Assembly: GCA_007122045.1 (NCBI GenBank)
Contig: SKJM01000316.1
Location: forward strand, 1 to 7,088
Source of the DNA: Planctomycetales bacterium
GTDB taxonomy: Bacteria > Planctomycetota > Planctomycetia > Pirellulales > Thermoguttaceae
Length of the DNA: 7,088 bases
Reading direction: 5' to 3'
The notes under the pieces were generated by a model. That model was given only the letters and a program-made list of their open reading frames with translations, did no database searches and had not been told where the DNA came from. The position numbers were made by a program, and so were the translations under genes. Within the stretch, counting starts at the first letter, position 1. Every line of letters starts with the position of its first letter. Shown one piece after another: positions 6,557-7,088 of the stretch.

Positions 6557-6983
6557 GGGGAAGAAAGCCCAGGAGGGCCTGGTAAGCCGGGCTCTGGCCG
6601 GCGCGGGCCTGGTCGAGGCGCCGGGCCGCACGGTGTCGACACTGGCAGCCGCGCCCGAGCCGGGCCAGTTTTGCGGCGAAAGCTATCTTGGGAACCGCAA
6701 AGCCGACTTTCTCGTTCGGCTGTGGGACCACCGCATCATGCCCATCGAGTGCAAGGTGTCGAATTCGGCGACGAACTCCGTCAAACGCCTCAACAACGAC
6801 GCCGCAGCAAAGGCCGAAGCATGGCTGAAGGATTTCGGCACGCGGCAGGTCGTGCCGGTGGCCGTGCTCGGCGGTGTGTATAAGCTGCGGAATCTGGAGG
6901 ACGCGCAGGCCCGCGGTTTGGCTTTGTTTTGGGCGAACCGCCTGAACGAGTTGACGGACTGGATCGAGACCACTCGCCGCTGA
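6498..6983 (+). CDS. XamI-family restriction endonuclease, truncated to catalytic domain
   Basis: This 161-residue frame is the C-terminal catalytic domain of a XamI-family type II restriction endonuclease. The PD-(D/E)xK nuclease core is visible: GESYLGNRKADF with D70, then IMPIECKVSNS with E84 and K86, spaced as expected for metal-dependent phosphodiester cleavage. The following SATNSVKRLNNDAAAKAEAW, the strand TRQVVPVAVLGGVYKL, and LALFWANRLNELTDWIE are the family's C-terminal signature. Intact members have a further N-terminal part, of which only the first ~10 codons survive at 6455 in another frame. GTG 6498 is chosen for its AAGGA site; an ATG at 6519 is the alternative. Loss of the N-terminal part probably abolishes specific recognition, so the product is likely inactive or non-specific if made. 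The methylase remnant directly upstream is also incomplete, so no protection against a working enzyme is evident here. XamI itself is reported to recognise GTCGAC; the specificity of this relative is unknown. Confidence 0.8.
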   Translation: MLASAALMATQRVGTNRRSKGKKAQEGLVSRALAGAGLVEAPGRTVSTLAAAPEPGQFCGESYLGNRKADFLVRLWDHRIMPIECKVSNSATNSVKRLNNDAAAKAEAWLKDFGTRQVVPVAVLGGVYKLRNLEDAQARGLALFWANRLNELTDWIETTRR

Positions 6984-7076
6984 TTCTTGCGTCGGGAATG
7001 CCTTTTGCCGGCTGCGGCCGCGACCCAAAGGGGGGCGGAAAGATGCTCGCACGCTGCGCCCTGTTTCCCGCCCGAG

Positions 7077-7082
7077 TAGAAT
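7077..7082 (+). promoter_or_regulatory. Possible -10 box for a gene beyond the right edge
   Basis: TAGAAT, followed by GG, is four of six to the sigma-70 -10 consensus at the end of a 105-bp non-coding stretch (6984-7088). No clear -35 hexamer is found (CTGCGC at 7054-7059). It resembles the TACAAT box at 1621. The same stretch holds CCTTT (7001-7005) and AAAGG (7027-7031) as a weak inverted pair around a GC-rich centre, without a T-run, so I do not call a terminator. Confidence 0.25.
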
Positions 7083-7088
7083 GGTTAC

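Overview
The window is about 7.1 kb of GC-rich bacterial DNA. Protein content points to a planctomycete, probably of the Pirellulales type. The evidence is a lipid-anchored tetraheme cytochrome with an UshA-like N-terminal region, a membrane-anchored DUF1573 protein of a form I associate with that phylum, a MoxR/ChlI-like ATPase with the planctomycete-style 'GEKGQAKS' P-loop, a Uma2-type nuclease, and a short 'GGACATTCCTGTCC' intergenic repeat. This assignment rests on remembered family resemblance, not on a search. Every supported gene is on the + strand.

Layout. Bases 1-167 hold the 3' end of an ACT-domain gene, followed after 11 bp by a complete ChlI/MoxR-type AAA+ ATPase (179-1600). A Uma2-family PD-(D/E)xK protein (1658-2212) follows, with its own candidate -10 box. 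Next come two envelope genes: a DUF1573 protein (2340-3518) and a lipoprotein with a degenerate metallophosphatase-like region and four CxxCH haem sites (3651-5405). Between those two lies a 132-bp spacer with a duplicated 22-bp element.

The right third (about 5403-6983) is the most interesting part. It is the wreck of a type II restriction-modification locus of the XamI type. The N6-adenine methyltransferase keeps only its C-terminal ~349 residues. It begins, with no start codon, exactly at the stop codon of the cytochrome gene, so motif I and the NPPY catalytic motif are gone. The endonuclease starts directly after the methylase stop with the expected N-terminus (MIQPPRWSEE). It then jumps, with a change of frame, into the C-terminal catalytic domain (EAAVLASAALMATQ...), so the middle of the protein is missing. 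The catalytic residues D, E and K remain, and a good Shine-Dalgarno sequence now sits in front of an in-frame GTG. A 161-residue nuclease domain could therefore still be translated without an active partner methylase. Real decay and mis-assembly both fit; reads across the two junctions would decide.

The last 105 bp (6984-7088) are non-coding and end in a possible -10 box for a gene outside the window. I see no tRNA, rRNA, CRISPR array, transposase or integrase, and no convincing intrinsic terminator. I do not see a clearly new multi-gene system here. The items most worth checking are the decayed R-M locus with its two junctions, the PCGC/UshA-like tetraheme lipoprotein, and the duplicated intergenic repeat.
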